Shown: positions 32,837 through 41,548, counted from the stretch's first letter. The stretch is DNA of 45,147 nt from Xanthobacteraceae bacterium (GCA_019746355.1 JAIESC010000035.1:1-45147); one strand, 5' to 3'. Program-made: numbers and translations. Notes: a model not told the origin generated them from the sequence alone.

Positions 32837-33139
32837 ATGAGTCGAGACCGTCATTTCTACGTTTACATCCTCGCCAGCGGCCTAGGCGGCACGCTCTACA
32901 TCGGCGTAACCAATGACTTGGTCCGCCGCGTGCACGAACACAAAACCAAAGCAGCCGAGGGGTTCACGAAAAAATATGAAGTCGATCGTCTGGTATACTT
33001 CGAGCAACTCGACGATATCGAAAACGCTATTCGGCGCGAAAAGCGATTGAAGAAGTGGAATAGAGCCTGGAAGGTCAGATTGATCGAAGAGACCAATCCG
33101 AATTGGGATGATCTTTATCCGTCCGTTGCGATTCCTTGA
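32837..33139 (+). CDS. GIY-YIG nuclease-domain protein (small, UPF0213-like)
   Basis: 100 residues. FYVYILASGLGGTLYIGVTNDLVRRVHEHK holds the Y-(V)-Y and Y-I-G halves of the GIY-YIG active site with the catalytic Arg (DLVRR); TKKYEVDRLVYFEQLDDIENAIRREKRLKKW follows, with the conserved Glu in AIRREKRLK. Small single-domain members are widespread and of unclear function (DNA repair or mobile element). ATG 32837 is 11 bases after a REP palindrome, and two more palindromes follow the stop, so REP sequences bracket the gene. No clear ribosome site. Confidence 0.9.
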   Translation: MSRDRHFYVYILASGLGGTLYIGVTNDLVRRVHEHKTKAAEGFTKKYEVDRLVYFEQLDDIENAIRREKRLKKWNRAWKVRLIEETNPNWDDLYPSVAIP

Positions 33140-33173
33140 ACCTCTGGCCGTCATCGCCAACGACGCGCTCCAG

Positions 33174-33252
33174 CCGTCATCGCCCGCGAAGGCGGGCGAT
33201 CCAGTCTCAAAGAGAATCCTGAAGAACTAGATGCCCCGCCTTCGCGGGGCAT
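33174..33252. repeat. Pair of REP-type palindromes
   Basis: First unit CCGTCATCGCCCGC-GAAG-GCGGGCGATCCAGTC (33174-33206; stem 33179-33187/33192-33200). Second unit ATGCCCCGC-CTTC-GCGGGGCAT (33231-33252), a perfect 9-bp stem. The pair is the usual compound arrangement of this repeat family. A partial GGCCGTCATCGCC also lies at 33147-33159. Confidence 0.85.
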
Positions 33253-33274
33253 GACGACCGAGATTGGGACCGGT

Positions 33275-33442
33275 TCAGTGCTCGCCGTTTTCGAAGCGAT
33301 CCGCGATGACCCGAAGAGCCAGGGCCATGGCCTTGGATCGCGCCTCCGCTTCGTTGACACCATAGGTCAGAACGCCGGGCAAAGCAGGGACTTCGGCGAT
33401 CCAGCGCCCGTCTTCCTCACGCTCGCTCTCGACTTTCAGCAT
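33275..33442 (-). CDS. HicB-like antitoxin, no HicA partner seen
   Basis: 55 residues from ATG 33442. ESEREEDGRWIAEVPALPGV followed by LTYGVNEAEARSKAMALALRVIADR is the partial RNase H-like HicB fold. In-frame ATG 33466 and TTG 33496 would extend the N-terminus; the family usually begins a few residues before the E-R-E-x-D-G-R motif, so 33442 is preferred without certainty. The C-terminus is shorter than in most relatives. Downstream on this strand there are only REP palindromes, so no HicA toxin is adjacent. Confidence 0.72.
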   Translation of the reverse strand: MLKVESEREEDGRWIAEVPALPGVLTYGVNEAEARSKAMALALRVIADRFENGEH

Positions 33443-33548
33443 GCTGCGACCTGTTCTCAATGGCATCAAACTATTCGCAAACAATGGCTTGGACAAGCGC
33501 AGCGGACGAGGCTAACTACGCCGCGCAAATTCAGGGGATGACCGAGCA

Positions 33549-34532
33549 ATGTCCAAACTCAATCTCTCCGTCGCGATCGGCGACTACGACCGCAACCGCC
33601 CGCTGATCGACGGCGCGGTCCAGATCGACGGCGTCGATCCGGTGTTCATGAAGCTCTATCCGGAGGAGATCTTCTTCCGTGCATTCCGCAGCGAGGACTT
33701 CGACATCTGCGAATGCTCGCTGTCGAGCTTCACGGTCAAGACCGCAGACGGCAACAATCCGTATGTCGGCGTGCCGGCCTTCGTGTCGCGCATGTTCCGC
33801 CACACCTCAATGTTCGTGCGCACCGACCGCATCCAGAAGCCGCAGGACCTCAAGGGCAAGAAGGTGGGCCTGCCGGAGTACCAGCTCACCGCCAATGTCT
33901 GGGCTCGCGCCATTCTCGAAGACGATTTCGGGGTGAAGCCCAGCGACATCCACTGGATCCGCGGTGGAATCGAGCACGCAGGCCGCCCGGAGAAGATCAC
34001 CATCAAGCTGCCCGGCGGTGTCCGTCTCGACAACGCGCCCGAAGGCAAGACGATTTCAGCGCTGCTCGCCGAAGGCGAGATCGACGGCTTCATGGCGCCG
34101 CGCCCGCCGACCACGGCCGGCCAGAAGAACATCGGCTGGCTGTTCCGCGACCCGGTCGAGGCCGCGAAGGACTATTTCAGCCGCACAAAGATCTTTCCGA
34201 TCATGCACCTGATCGGCATCCGCCGGACGCTGGCCGAACAGCATCCGTGGCTGCCCGCGGCCGTGCTCAAAGCATTCGAGCAGTCGAAAGCCGCGGCTGT
34301 GGCGCATCTGTGGGACACGTCGGCCACCAAGGTGACGTTGCCGTTCATCGAGGAGCGCGTGGCCGAGGCGAGGGCGCTGATGGGGGATGACTATTGGCCC
34401 TACGGCGTCGAGGCCAACCGTCACACGCTGGAAACGTTCCTGAAACACCACCACGCACAGGGCCTGTCGTCGCGGCTGGTCAAGGTCGAGGAGCTGTTCC
34501 ACAAGGGAACGCTGGAGAGCTTCAAGATTTGA
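33549..34532 (+). CDS. 4,5-dihydroxyphthalate decarboxylase-like protein (solute-binding fold)
   Basis: 327 residues. SVAIGDYDRNRPLIDGAVQIDGVDP, YPEEIFFRAFRSEDFDICECSLSSF, LKGKKVGLPEYQLTANVWARAIL, WIRGGIEHAGRPEKI and the C-terminal RHTLETFLKHHHAQGL...VEELFH match the family annotated as 4,5-dihydroxyphthalate decarboxylase (Pht5). It has a type II periplasmic-binding fold but no signal peptide, so it is cytoplasmic. The known enzyme converts 4,5-dihydroxyphthalate to protocatechuate; many homologues in this group are isolated and of unproven substrate. No phthalate operon lies beside it. The start ATG 33549 lacks a strong ribosome site. Confidence 0.88.
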   Translation: MSKLNLSVAIGDYDRNRPLIDGAVQIDGVDPVFMKLYPEEIFFRAFRSEDFDICECSLSSFTVKTADGNNPYVGVPAFVSRMFRHTSMFVRTDRIQKPQDLKGKKVGLPEYQLTANVWARAILEDDFGVKPSDIHWIRGGIEHAGRPEKITIKLPGGVRLDNAPEGKTISALLAEGEIDGFMAPRPPTTAGQKNIGWLFRDPVEAAKDYFSRTKIFPIMHLIGIRRTLAEQHPWLPAAVLKAFEQSKAAAVAHLWDTSATKVTLPFIEERVAEARALMGDDYWPYGVEANRHTLETFLKHHHAQGLSSRLVKVEELFHKGTLESFKI

Positions 34533-34569
34533 CGCGGGACGCGTTCAACATCTTGAGGCCGTGCCGATC

Positions 34570-34971
34570 ATGCCGTTCGTCGCGACCACGCGACTGAGAC
34601 TGCGTTCATGGCGCTTTGTTCCGGGCCTGCTCTGGTATGCGCTTCGCTCAAAGCGGCAGGCGAGATCGTCGCCCGGCAACCTTGATGCGCAGACACTGTG
34701 GGAGGCGAACCGCACGTTCTGGACCTGCGCGGTCTGGCGGGGCGAGGACGCCATGCGTGCGTTCATGACATCCGGCGTGCACCGAAGCGCCATGGCTCAT
34801 CTTCCGGAATGGTGCGACGAGGCTTCGGTGGCGCACTGGCATCAGGACCACCGGGAGCCGCCGGACTGGTCCGAGGTTTATGGTCGGATGCAGATCGAAG
34901 GCCGGCGCTCGAAGGTCCGGTACCCGTCGCCGGCGCAGCAGCGGTTTGAAATCGCGCCGCCGCGTCTTTAG
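34570..34971 (+). CDS. DUF3291 / monooxygenase-like (dimeric alpha-beta barrel) protein
   Basis: 133 residues from ATG 34570 (a GTG three codons earlier is in frame). TTRLRLRSWRFVPGLLWYAL, then FWTCAVWRGEDAMRAFMTSGVHRSAM and PEWCDEASVAHWHQD resemble the DUF3291/antibiotic-biosynthesis-monooxygenase fold, in which an aromatic strand and the AMRAFxxSGxHRxAM helix are conserved. Function unknown. Convergent with the Bug receptor gene (8 bases between stops). Confidence 0.75.
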   Translation: MPFVATTRLRLRSWRFVPGLLWYALRSKRQARSSPGNLDAQTLWEANRTFWTCAVWRGEDAMRAFMTSGVHRSAMAHLPEWCDEASVAHWHQDHREPPDWSEVYGRMQIEGRRSKVRYPSPAQQRFEIAPPRL

Positions 34972-34979
34972 GCGCGGGC

Positions 34980-35939
34980 CTATTCCGGCTTGATCTTCGC
35001 TTTCTTCACCACCTTGCCCCACTTCTCGTATTCGTCCGTGAAGAACTTCGAGAACTGGGCAGGGTTCATGCGCACGATCGACGCGCCGTCGGTGTCGAAC
35101 TGCTTCTTCACGTCGTCGGAATCCAGCACCTTGGCGATCGCCGCGTAGAGCTTGTCGACGATCGGCTGCGGCGTGCCGGCGGGCACGCCGATGCCCCACC
35201 AGTTGGCCGCGTGGTAGCCGGGGACGCCGGCCTCGTCGATCGTCGGCACGTCCGGCAGGAGGTGCGTCCGCCGCGTGTCGCTGACGCCGAGCGGCTTGAG
35301 CTTGCCCGAGCGGATATGCGGCACCGAGGCGAGATAGGAGTTCATCAGCAGGTGGCTGTGGCCACCCATGACGTCGATCATCGCCGGCCCGCCGCCCTTG
35401 AACGGGATCTGCTCGACCTCGATGCCGGCCATCATCGCAAACAGCACCGAGGCGGTGTGGGTGAAGCTGCCGACGCCGGCATGCGCGAAGGCGTATTCCT
35501 TGGGCTTGGCCTTGGCGAGCGCGATCAGCTGCTTCACCGAGTTGGCCGGCACCGAAGGATGCACGGTCAGAACGCTGGGCCCGTTGCCGAGCATGGCCAC
35601 GAGCGAAAACGCGCGCTGCGTGTCGTAGCCGACCTTGTAGATGTGCGGATTGACGGTGTGGGCCAGCGACACGAGCAGCAGCGTGTAACCGTCGGCAGGC
35701 GCCTTCGAGGCAAGCTCGGCACCGATGATGCCGCCGGCGCCCGCCCGGTTGTCGGGGGTCACCTGCTGGCCGAGCTGCTCGCCGAGCTTGGCAGCGACCA
35801 GCCGCGCGACGATGTCGACGCTGCCGCCGGGGGCGAACGGAATGATGAGGCGGATAGGCTTGGTCGGATAGTCCTGTGCCATGCCTGCGGTGGTGAGCAC
35901 GAGCAACAGGCCGACCGCTCGCAGCAGAGTCTGGAGCAT
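34980..35939 (-). CDS. TTT substrate-binding receptor, Bug family (second copy)
   Basis: 319 residues. Signal peptide LLRAVGLLLVLTTAGMA-QDYPTKPIRL, then IIPFAPGGSVDIVARLVAAKL, VTPDNRAGAGGIIGAELASKAPADGYTLLLV and PFKGGGPAMIDVMGG, all Bug motifs. AGAGGAG lies 9 bases before ATG 35939. Again no TctA/TctB partner is near, so the ligand (probably a carboxylate) cannot be inferred. Its relation to the neighbouring VOC protein and decarboxylase-like gene is only positional. Confidence 0.93.
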   Translation of the reverse strand: MLQTLLRAVGLLLVLTTAGMAQDYPTKPIRLIIPFAPGGSVDIVARLVAAKLGEQLGQQVTPDNRAGAGGIIGAELASKAPADGYTLLLVSLAHTVNPHIYKVGYDTQRAFSLVAMLGNGPSVLTVHPSVPANSVKQLIALAKAKPKEYAFAHAGVGSFTHTASVLFAMMAGIEVEQIPFKGGGPAMIDVMGGHSHLLMNSYLASVPHIRSGKLKPLGVSDTRRTHLLPDVPTIDEAGVPGYHAANWWGIGVPAGTPQPIVDKLYAAIAKVLDSDDVKKQFDTDGASIVRMNPAQFSKFFTDEYEKWGKVVKKAKIKPE

Positions 35940-36054
35940 TCCCGGTACTCCTCTTCCGCAAAATGTGGGGACGCGCAGTTGGCGCCCGGATCAGCGCGAC
36001 TATGCAAGTGTTTCGAGCACGCCCGCAAGGCGCTGCGGGCCCGCGAGGATACGT

Positions 36055-36462
36055 TCACGCCGTTTGGCCGGAATAGTGCGTGCGGTTGATGATCTCCAGC
36101 GGCGTTCCGTCGGGGTCCCGGAAATAGAAACGCGGGCCATCGATCGTGCCGCCCCGGCGGTCCTCCTCGAAGAAGACGTCCACGCCCTTGCTGCGCAGGC
36201 TATCTCGCGCAGCCTGGTATGTGCTTGCGTCGACCATGAATGCGTGATGGACGCCGTCGGACATTTCGGCCTCGCCCTTGTGGATCGGTGCGCGTCGTTT
36301 GATCAGCAGCACGCAAACGCCGCCTGCGTCCAGGAAGGTGATTTTCTGGTTGGGCAATTGCGAGAGGAGCTTGCAGCCGACAACCTCGGTGTAGAACTTG
36401 GTGCTCTTGTCGACGTCGCTGACCGGGATGCTGAAGTGCGCTACGCCCTTGAGTTCGATCAT
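36055..36462 (-). CDS. VOC-family (glyoxalase/dioxygenase-fold) protein
   Basis: 135 residues from ATG 36462. KGVAHFSIPVSDVDKSTKFYTEVVGCKLL supplies the first metal His, VHHAFMVD the second and PLEIIN the C-terminal Glu. Single-domain members include glyoxalase I, fosfomycin- and bleomycin-resistance proteins. GGAGAGGC precedes the start, against a longer frame to 36546. It is downstream of the lytic transglycosylase in the same direction, 115 bases apart. Specific reaction unknown. Confidence 0.9.
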   Translation of the reverse strand: MIELKGVAHFSIPVSDVDKSTKFYTEVVGCKLLSQLPNQKITFLDAGGVCVLLIKRRAPIHKGEAEMSDGVHHAFMVDASTYQAARDSLRSKGVDVFFEEDRRGGTIDGPRFYFRDPDGTPLEIINRTHYSGQTA

Positions 36463-36577
36463 GTGCCTCTCCGAAACCAAAGACCGATGCGTGTATCGCC
36501 TTCCGGCACCAGCTTGCGGCGAAAGCCAGTGTCTCGGCAATGGCACGAATGACAGGCTGCGGCGGCTCCGGCGTTGA

Positions 36578-37828
36578 TCACGTCCCCGCGCGCAGCCGCG
36601 CCAGCACCTTCAGGCCCGGATAGCCGTCGGCGGGCTCGATGCCGACCTTCTTCTGATAGGCGCGCACCGCCTTCATGGTGTCGGAGCCGACACGGCCATT
36701 GGTGCCGCCGGTGTCGAAGCCCGCCTTGGTCAGCCGCTCCTGCAACTCCCTGAGCTCCGCCGTGGTCGGCGGCCGCTCGCCGCCGGGGAATTGTTTGACG
36801 AAATGGCCTTCGCCGCGCAGCCGGTCGCTCAGGTGGCAAATCGCCAGCGTGTAATTGTTCGACGGGTTGTAGCTTCGCACCGCCGTAAAATTCTGTCCGA
36901 TCAGGAACGTCGGTCCGCCGCGCACCGGCACCCATGGCCGCATCTTCGCATTCGAGGCGGGAAGCGCTTCGCCGTTGGCGCGCGTCACGCCCATCGCCTT
37001 CCAGTCGGCCAATGTGCGCGCGCGTCCGCCCGAGACGCCTTTCACCTCGTAGCCCCAGCGCTCGCCTGGCTTGTAGTGTCCGCGCCTGACGAGGTAGCGC
37101 GCGGTGGAGGCGAGCGCGTCCGCCGGGCTGCCGAACGGCGAGACGCGGCCGTCGCCGTCGAAATCGAACCCGACATTGAGCCAGACCTCGGGCATCCATT
37201 GGGTGTGGCCCATGGCGCCGGCCCAGGAGCCGCGCATCTGCGCGGGCGTGCTCCAGCCGCGTTCGACGATCACCAGCGCGTTCAGCAGCTCCTTTTCCCA
37301 GTAGGCGCGCCGGCGCGGTTCGCCCCAGGCAAGCGCCGCCAGCGCCGGGAAGATCGGCCGCATGTATCGTTCCTGGATGTTGGGATCGCCGTAGGCGGAT
37401 TCGACGCCCCACAGCGCCAGCAGGATATAACGATCGACGCCGATCTCGCGCTCGATCTTCGCGAGCAGCGCCTCGTTCGCCTTGTAAATCTCCTGGCCGT
37501 TCGTCACCCGCAAGTCGGAGGCGCGGCGGTTGACGTATTGCCAGGTCTCTTCCTGGAATTCCGGCTGCGCGCCTTGCAGCGCATAGACCGACGTGTCGGG
37601 CTTGAGCCCGCTCATCACGCTGTCGTAGGTCTTGTCGGAAATGCCGCGGGCGTGGGCGCGCTTGCGGAACGCCTCGACCCAGTCCGGAAACGACGGCTTG
37701 GCAGAGGAGGGCTTGGACGAGCGCTTCGACGACGGCTTGGACCGGGCCGCATCGGCCGGGGCGCCGAGCGCGAACAGCGGCGCACTCGCAAGCAAGCCCT
37801 GCATGAGGCGACGGCGGGTTTGATTCAT
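36578..37828 (-). CDS. Lytic murein transglycosylase, MltB family, with peptidoglycan-binding domain
   Basis: 416 residues. N-terminal QTRRRLMQGLLASAPLFAL is a signal (twin-Arg-like), followed by a Lys/Ser-rich linker. SLT_2 domain: LALWGVESAYGD with catalytic Glu (E143), GSWAGAMGHTQWMPEVW, DFDGDGRVSPFGSPADALASTARYL and RSYNPSNNYTLAI. The C-terminal ~60 residues (ELRELQERLTKAGFDTGGTNGRVGSDTMKAVRAYQKK) are a PG_binding_1 domain. It cleaves glycan strands to 1,6-anhydro products in the periplasm. The M23 peptidase gene lies 67 bases upstream on the same strand, so both wall enzymes may be co-expressed. Confidence 0.94.
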   Translation of the reverse strand: MNQTRRRLMQGLLASAPLFALGAPADAARSKPSSKRSSKPSSAKPSFPDWVEAFRKRAHARGISDKTYDSVMSGLKPDTSVYALQGAQPEFQEETWQYVNRRASDLRVTNGQEIYKANEALLAKIEREIGVDRYILLALWGVESAYGDPNIQERYMRPIFPALAALAWGEPRRRAYWEKELLNALVIVERGWSTPAQMRGSWAGAMGHTQWMPEVWLNVGFDFDGDGRVSPFGSPADALASTARYLVRRGHYKPGERWGYEVKGVSGGRARTLADWKAMGVTRANGEALPASNAKMRPWVPVRGGPTFLIGQNFTAVRSYNPSNNYTLAICHLSDRLRGEGHFVKQFPGGERPPTTAELRELQERLTKAGFDTGGTNGRVGSDTMKAVRAYQKKVGIEPADGYPGLKVLARLRAGT

Positions 37829-37895
37829 GCCGCCATTTTAGGAGCGCCACACAGGGCTGCAAATGACCGCCGCGGTCGCAGTTAACGCAAATCAA

Positions 37896-39650
37896 TCAAC
37901 GCCCGGCGTAGCGGCGCCACTTTGCCTTGTTGCGTTTGTTTTTGGCCCAGTTCGGCTTCTTGCGGCGCGGCGTTTCCGTGCGCGGGGCCTCTCCATTCCC
38001 GGCCGACCCCGTCACGCTGGCATCGGCGGTGGCGAGGACGCTCGGGTCGGTGAGTTCCGTACCGCGTTCGCCGATCAGCCGCTCATAGGCGGCGACCAGC
38101 GTCATATACGGGTTGACCAGCACCCAGCCGTGCCGGGTCGGCACCTGGATGTCGAAATGCAGGTGATAGCTCGTGCCGTTCTCCCGCATGCTGTAGTTGC
38201 CGACCTCGCCGATCACCTCGCCCTCATAGACGCGGCGGCCGCTCAGCAGATTGTCCGCGTCCATCTTGCGCGGGCTCATGTGCAGGTAGCGGAAGCGGAT
38301 GTGCTCGTTGGCCGAGTTGACGAACAGGTACGCCGCCTCCTGCTTCGGGGCGCGCAGGATGACGCCGCCGCGGGCCGCGACCACGTCGCCCGGCGGATCG
38401 CAGCGGTCCGAATTGGGCGCGGGCCGGCAGATCAGCGGCCGCAAGTCCTGGCCCTGATGGCCGATGCCTGTTGGACATTGGCTTACGGAAAAGCCGCGGC
38501 GTTCGCAGAAGTTGTCGCGCCAGGGATTTTGCGCAATCTGCGCCGGCTGGATGTCGTTCGGATCGGCGATGCGCGTCTTCGGCCCGCGATGGTAGCGCTC
38601 GCTGCCGGCATAGGCCGGCGCCTCGGCGAGCGGAAAGCGGATCTGCGAATAGACCGTGTAGTCCTGCCGGCCGCCTTTGCCGCGGAAACCGGTGCCGGTC
38701 TGGATCTGGCCCGGCGCGTAGTAGCCGAACGTCTGCGACACCTTCTGCGGGCGCTCGACCGGCCACGGCTGCGTCATGCGCCTCGGCCGCGGCGAGCCGC
38801 CGACCACGCGCAGCGCCCGGAGAAAGCGCTGCGCCACCTGATCCGCCGTCCGGCAGGACGGCACCTTGTGGCGCACCGACGCGGTGTCGAGGCAGCCGAC
38901 CGATACGGAATAGGGCACGCCGTAGCGGACGAAGGTGTAGCGCAGGTGGTGCTCGAGGATGGTCTTGCGGATGCCGGGGAATTCGTTTTCGAGCGCCGTG
39001 ACCGGCTGGCCGCCGGCGGATGGCGGCATGTCGATCTCGTAGAGCAGGGCGGAGCCGGAGATCAGCACCACGACCGGCTCGGAGAATTTCGCGTCGGCCA
39101 GCTCCGGGATGTCGCTCGGGCGGATCGCGAACGCTGCGTCATAGCCCGCGGGGCCCGGATAGAAGAACCTGGCTGCGTGGAAGCCCGAGAGATAGCGCCG
39201 GTCGTCTTCGGCGACGTCGCCCAAGGCCTGGTCGCGCAGCCGTGCGGCGACGTCGAACGGCAGCAGCACCGGCACGGGGCTCGAGGTCAGCGCGGCAAAG
39301 TGCGCCGACATCACCGCGTTGAGGCGGGCGAGGGCGGGATGGCTGTTGCGTGTGCCGGGCAAGCGCGTGCGGTTGGCAAGCACGGTCGGGCCGAGCGCCT
39401 CGACATCGGCGAGCGAGGCCACTGCGGCCGGCCAGTCCACCTGCGCGTAGGACAGCTCCGGCGGCTTCATGACCTTCGGCAAGTCGGCTGCCGGAGTGTC
39501 GGCCGGCGCGGTGTCCTGCGACGAGGCGTCCGGCTGCGCGGCATCCGGCAAAGCGGCGGGCCGCGACACCGCGAGATGCGAAACGCTTTGCGCGGCGGCG
39601 CAGACGTTCGCGAGCGCCAGCAGCAGGCCCGCGATCAGTGCAGTTTTCAC
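37896..39650 (-). CDS. M23-family (LytM-domain) peptidoglycan peptidase
   Basis: 584 residues from GTG 39650. Signal peptide VKTALIAGLLLALANVCAAA-QS, then ~380 residues without a clear domain, then the LytM-like domain: GIGHQGQDLRPL (His and Asp ligands) and NGTSYHLHFDIQVPTRHGWVLVNPY with the H-x-H pair. All zinc ligands are present, so it is probably an active endopeptidase. The C-terminal tail is basic (RRKKPNWAKNKRNKAKWRR). The 106-residue leader upstream of GTG 39650 in the longer frame is low-complexity and is rejected. Confidence 0.9.
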   Translation of the reverse strand: MKTALIAGLLLALANVCAAAQSVSHLAVSRPAALPDAAQPDASSQDTAPADTPAADLPKVMKPPELSYAQVDWPAAVASLADVEALGPTVLANRTRLPGTRNSHPALARLNAVMSAHFAALTSSPVPVLLPFDVAARLRDQALGDVAEDDRRYLSGFHAARFFYPGPAGYDAAFAIRPSDIPELADAKFSEPVVVLISGSALLYEIDMPPSAGGQPVTALENEFPGIRKTILEHHLRYTFVRYGVPYSVSVGCLDTASVRHKVPSCRTADQVAQRFLRALRVVGGSPRPRRMTQPWPVERPQKVSQTFGYYAPGQIQTGTGFRGKGGRQDYTVYSQIRFPLAEAPAYAGSERYHRGPKTRIADPNDIQPAQIAQNPWRDNFCERRGFSVSQCPTGIGHQGQDLRPLICRPAPNSDRCDPPGDVVAARGGVILRAPKQEAAYLFVNSANEHIRFRYLHMSPRKMDADNLLSGRRVYEGEVIGEVGNYSMRENGTSYHLHFDIQVPTRHGWVLVNPYMTLVAAYERLIGERGTELTDPSVLATADASVTGSAGNGEAPRTETPRRKKPNWAKNKRNKAKWRRYAGR

Positions 39651-39773
39651 CGGAGTTGCTTCCAGCCCGAATGACCCGGGCGCAAAATAGCGGATGGAAC
39701 CGGTTCCACGCGAGCGGCGAGGTGGACAATGCCACCAAAAAAACGTCGCACCCGGCGCTTGTGGGGCCGCAAC

Positions 39774-39788
39774 GCCCGAAAATCGGGC
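39774..39788. other. Small hairpin in the 324-bp gap between the M23 and RTX genes
   Basis: GCCCGA-AAA-TCGGGC followed by ATTTTG on the plus strand. Transcription on that strand is not expected here, so its role is unclear. Apart from this and the terminator at 39926-39959 the gap 39651-39974 shows nothing recognisable. Confidence 0.35.
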
Positions 39789-39925
39789 ATTTTGCCGGTT
39801 GCGAGCGCGGTCTGTGACGCAACCGGGCGATGCCCCGGGGGCCGCCCCGCCGCTCTTTTGAGCGGCCCGCGCGGCAAGCCCGCGTCTGCCCGGACGACAG
39901 CCAACGCTTGGCTCTGAAAATATTA

Positions 39926-39959
39926 CGGCCCGGCAAGCGCTCGCGCGTTCGCCGGGCCG
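39926..39959 (-). terminator. Terminator after the RTX/cadherin-like gene
   Basis: A 9-bp perfect stem, CGGCCCGGC (39926-39934) with GCCGGGCCG (39951-39959) and a 16-nt loop, read on the minus strand and followed by TAATATTTT. It lies 15 bases after the stop of the leftward gene. Confidence 0.78.
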
Positions 39960-39974
39960 CAAGGTCACTGCAGA

Positions 39975-41294
39975 TCAGACAAGAACATCGACCTGAATGT
40001 GGTTCTGGGCGATCAGCGTGTCCGACGAGTCATAGGCCTGGAGCACGATGTCGAACTCCCCTGGGCCTGCGAACCCGGTGCCGGCATTGTAACCGGGCAG
40101 CCCGTAGAACGCGTAGTTCTGCGAGTTCTGCGTGACGTTCGCGTTGCCGGCGTCATCGGCGATCGCAACGAGGTGCGTGTCTGCGTCACGCCACTGGAAT
40201 CCGGACTGATTGGCCGGCTGCGGCGTTCCTTCCGGCTCCAGAACCAGCGTCTTGTAGTTGATCGCTGCCGTCGGGTCGGTGTCGATCAGGAGCTTGAACT
40301 TGAAATCGTCCAGGCTCGTGGTCTCGCCATTGAGGCCGGTGGCGATGGAATATTCGAAGCTCCACGATGCGCGGCCGGCGTTGTTGGCGGACGAGCCGTT
40401 GGCCGTCGACTGCGGACCGTCATTGACCGCAAATTTGAGAACCCCGTCGGCGTAGTCGTCGGCGGTCGTGACCGTCGGTCCTTGCCGATAGATGACCTGC
40501 AGACCGAGTTCGATCCCGGCATCGTCCGCGTGCGCCAGTCCAAAACCGGAAGCCGGGATGCCGGACCCGACGATCATGTCATTGGTCGCCGGTTTCTGCG
40601 CGGACTCGTCGAGGGTTCCGTTCACGGTGTAGGTGGGCGCTTCCCACGCGCCATCGATGGCGAGCGACACGGTGGCCGGGCTGCTGACCGCGCCCTGGCT
40701 GTCGGTCACGGTGTAGGTGAAGCTGTCGTTCCCGGTCTCGCCGCCATTCAAACCCTGGAACGCGTTCGCAGGGTCGTAGGTGAGGGTTTGGTTGGCGTTG
40801 AGCGTGACGGTCGCGCCGCTCGCGAGCACCACCGTGCCACCGACGCTGATCGCCTGGCCGTCGACCTGAGTGATACCCAGAGCATGACCTTCGAAATCGG
40901 CGTCATTGCTCAGAACGTTGATGGTCACCGAGTGGTCTTCGTCGGTGCCCGCACTGTCGGCGCGGGTGATCGCAGCATTGTTCTGATCCAGCCGGATGGT
41001 GACGTCTTGGAATTGCAACGCTTCGACTTGCTTGAGCGAGTCGGTGCCGTCACGGTCGGCCACCAGATCAGTCACGGTGACCTTGTCGTTCCCGGTCCCT
41101 TTGATCGATATCGCGTAGTCAAAAAAAGAACCGCTGAAGACCGCGGTGTCGAAGCCCTTGCCACCATCGATGCTGTCGTCACCGCGCCCACCGATGATGA
41201 CGTCGTCGCCGCCTTTGCCTTGAATCTTGTCGGACTTGCTGGTCCCGACAATCGGATTGTTGTTTTGTGGTGTTCCCTGAATTGGCTTGGCCAT
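39975..41294 (-). CDS. RTX (Ca-binding) and cadherin/VCBS-like repeat protein, probably secreted
   Basis: 439 residues, strongly acidic, rich in Gly, Asp, Asn and Thr. Residues ~15-52 hold RTX-type nonapeptides (GKGGDDVIIGGRGDDSIDGG then KGFDTAVF), which bind Ca2+ in secreted proteins. Residues ~110-215 form a bacterial cadherin-like/VCBS domain (EDHSVTINVLSNDADFEGHA, ...TYDPANAFQGLNGGETGNDS, FTYTVTDSQGAVSSPATVSL). The last 220 residues are beta-rich and unrecognised. There is no N-terminal signal, consistent with type I secretion by a C-terminal signal, but no ABC/HlyD genes are near. GGAGGGGG precedes ATG 41294. The RTX block is at the N-terminus, unlike most RTX toxins. Confidence 0.82.
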   Translation of the reverse strand: MAKPIQGTPQNNNPIVGTSKSDKIQGKGGDDVIIGGRGDDSIDGGKGFDTAVFSGSFFDYAISIKGTGNDKVTVTDLVADRDGTDSLKQVEALQFQDVTIRLDQNNAAITRADSAGTDEDHSVTINVLSNDADFEGHALGITQVDGQAISVGGTVVLASGATVTLNANQTLTYDPANAFQGLNGGETGNDSFTYTVTDSQGAVSSPATVSLAIDGAWEAPTYTVNGTLDESAQKPATNDMIVGSGIPASGFGLAHADDAGIELGLQVIYRQGPTVTTADDYADGVLKFAVNDGPQSTANGSSANNAGRASWSFEYSIATGLNGETTSLDDFKFKLLIDTDPTAAINYKTLVLEPEGTPQPANQSGFQWRDADTHLVAIADDAGNANVTQNSQNYAFYGLPGYNAGTGFAGPGEFDIVLQAYDSSDTLIAQNHIQVDVLV

Positions 41295-41548
41295 ATCCCC
41301 CTCCGGTTGTTAATATTCCTAGGTTACGTTCGCCAACATGTCATGGCAATGACGAAGGAAGGGGACGGCCAACCGGCCGCAGGCATGGTCGCCGCGCCTT
41401 GATGGCCTCAAGCCTGCGCGGGCCGAGGTGACCCAAAATCTGACATTGCTGCTTAGGCCAGCGAGCCTGGCGCTTACCGGGGGCGACGGCCTCCGTGATG
41501 CGCCCGGAAGCTCCCGGTCATCCACCGGCGTGCGAAACTGCCCGATAG

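Noticed and set aside
39651..39968. 106-residue N-terminal extension of the M23 peptidase
   Set aside because: Low complexity, and it would hide a clear signal peptide that begins at GTG 39650.
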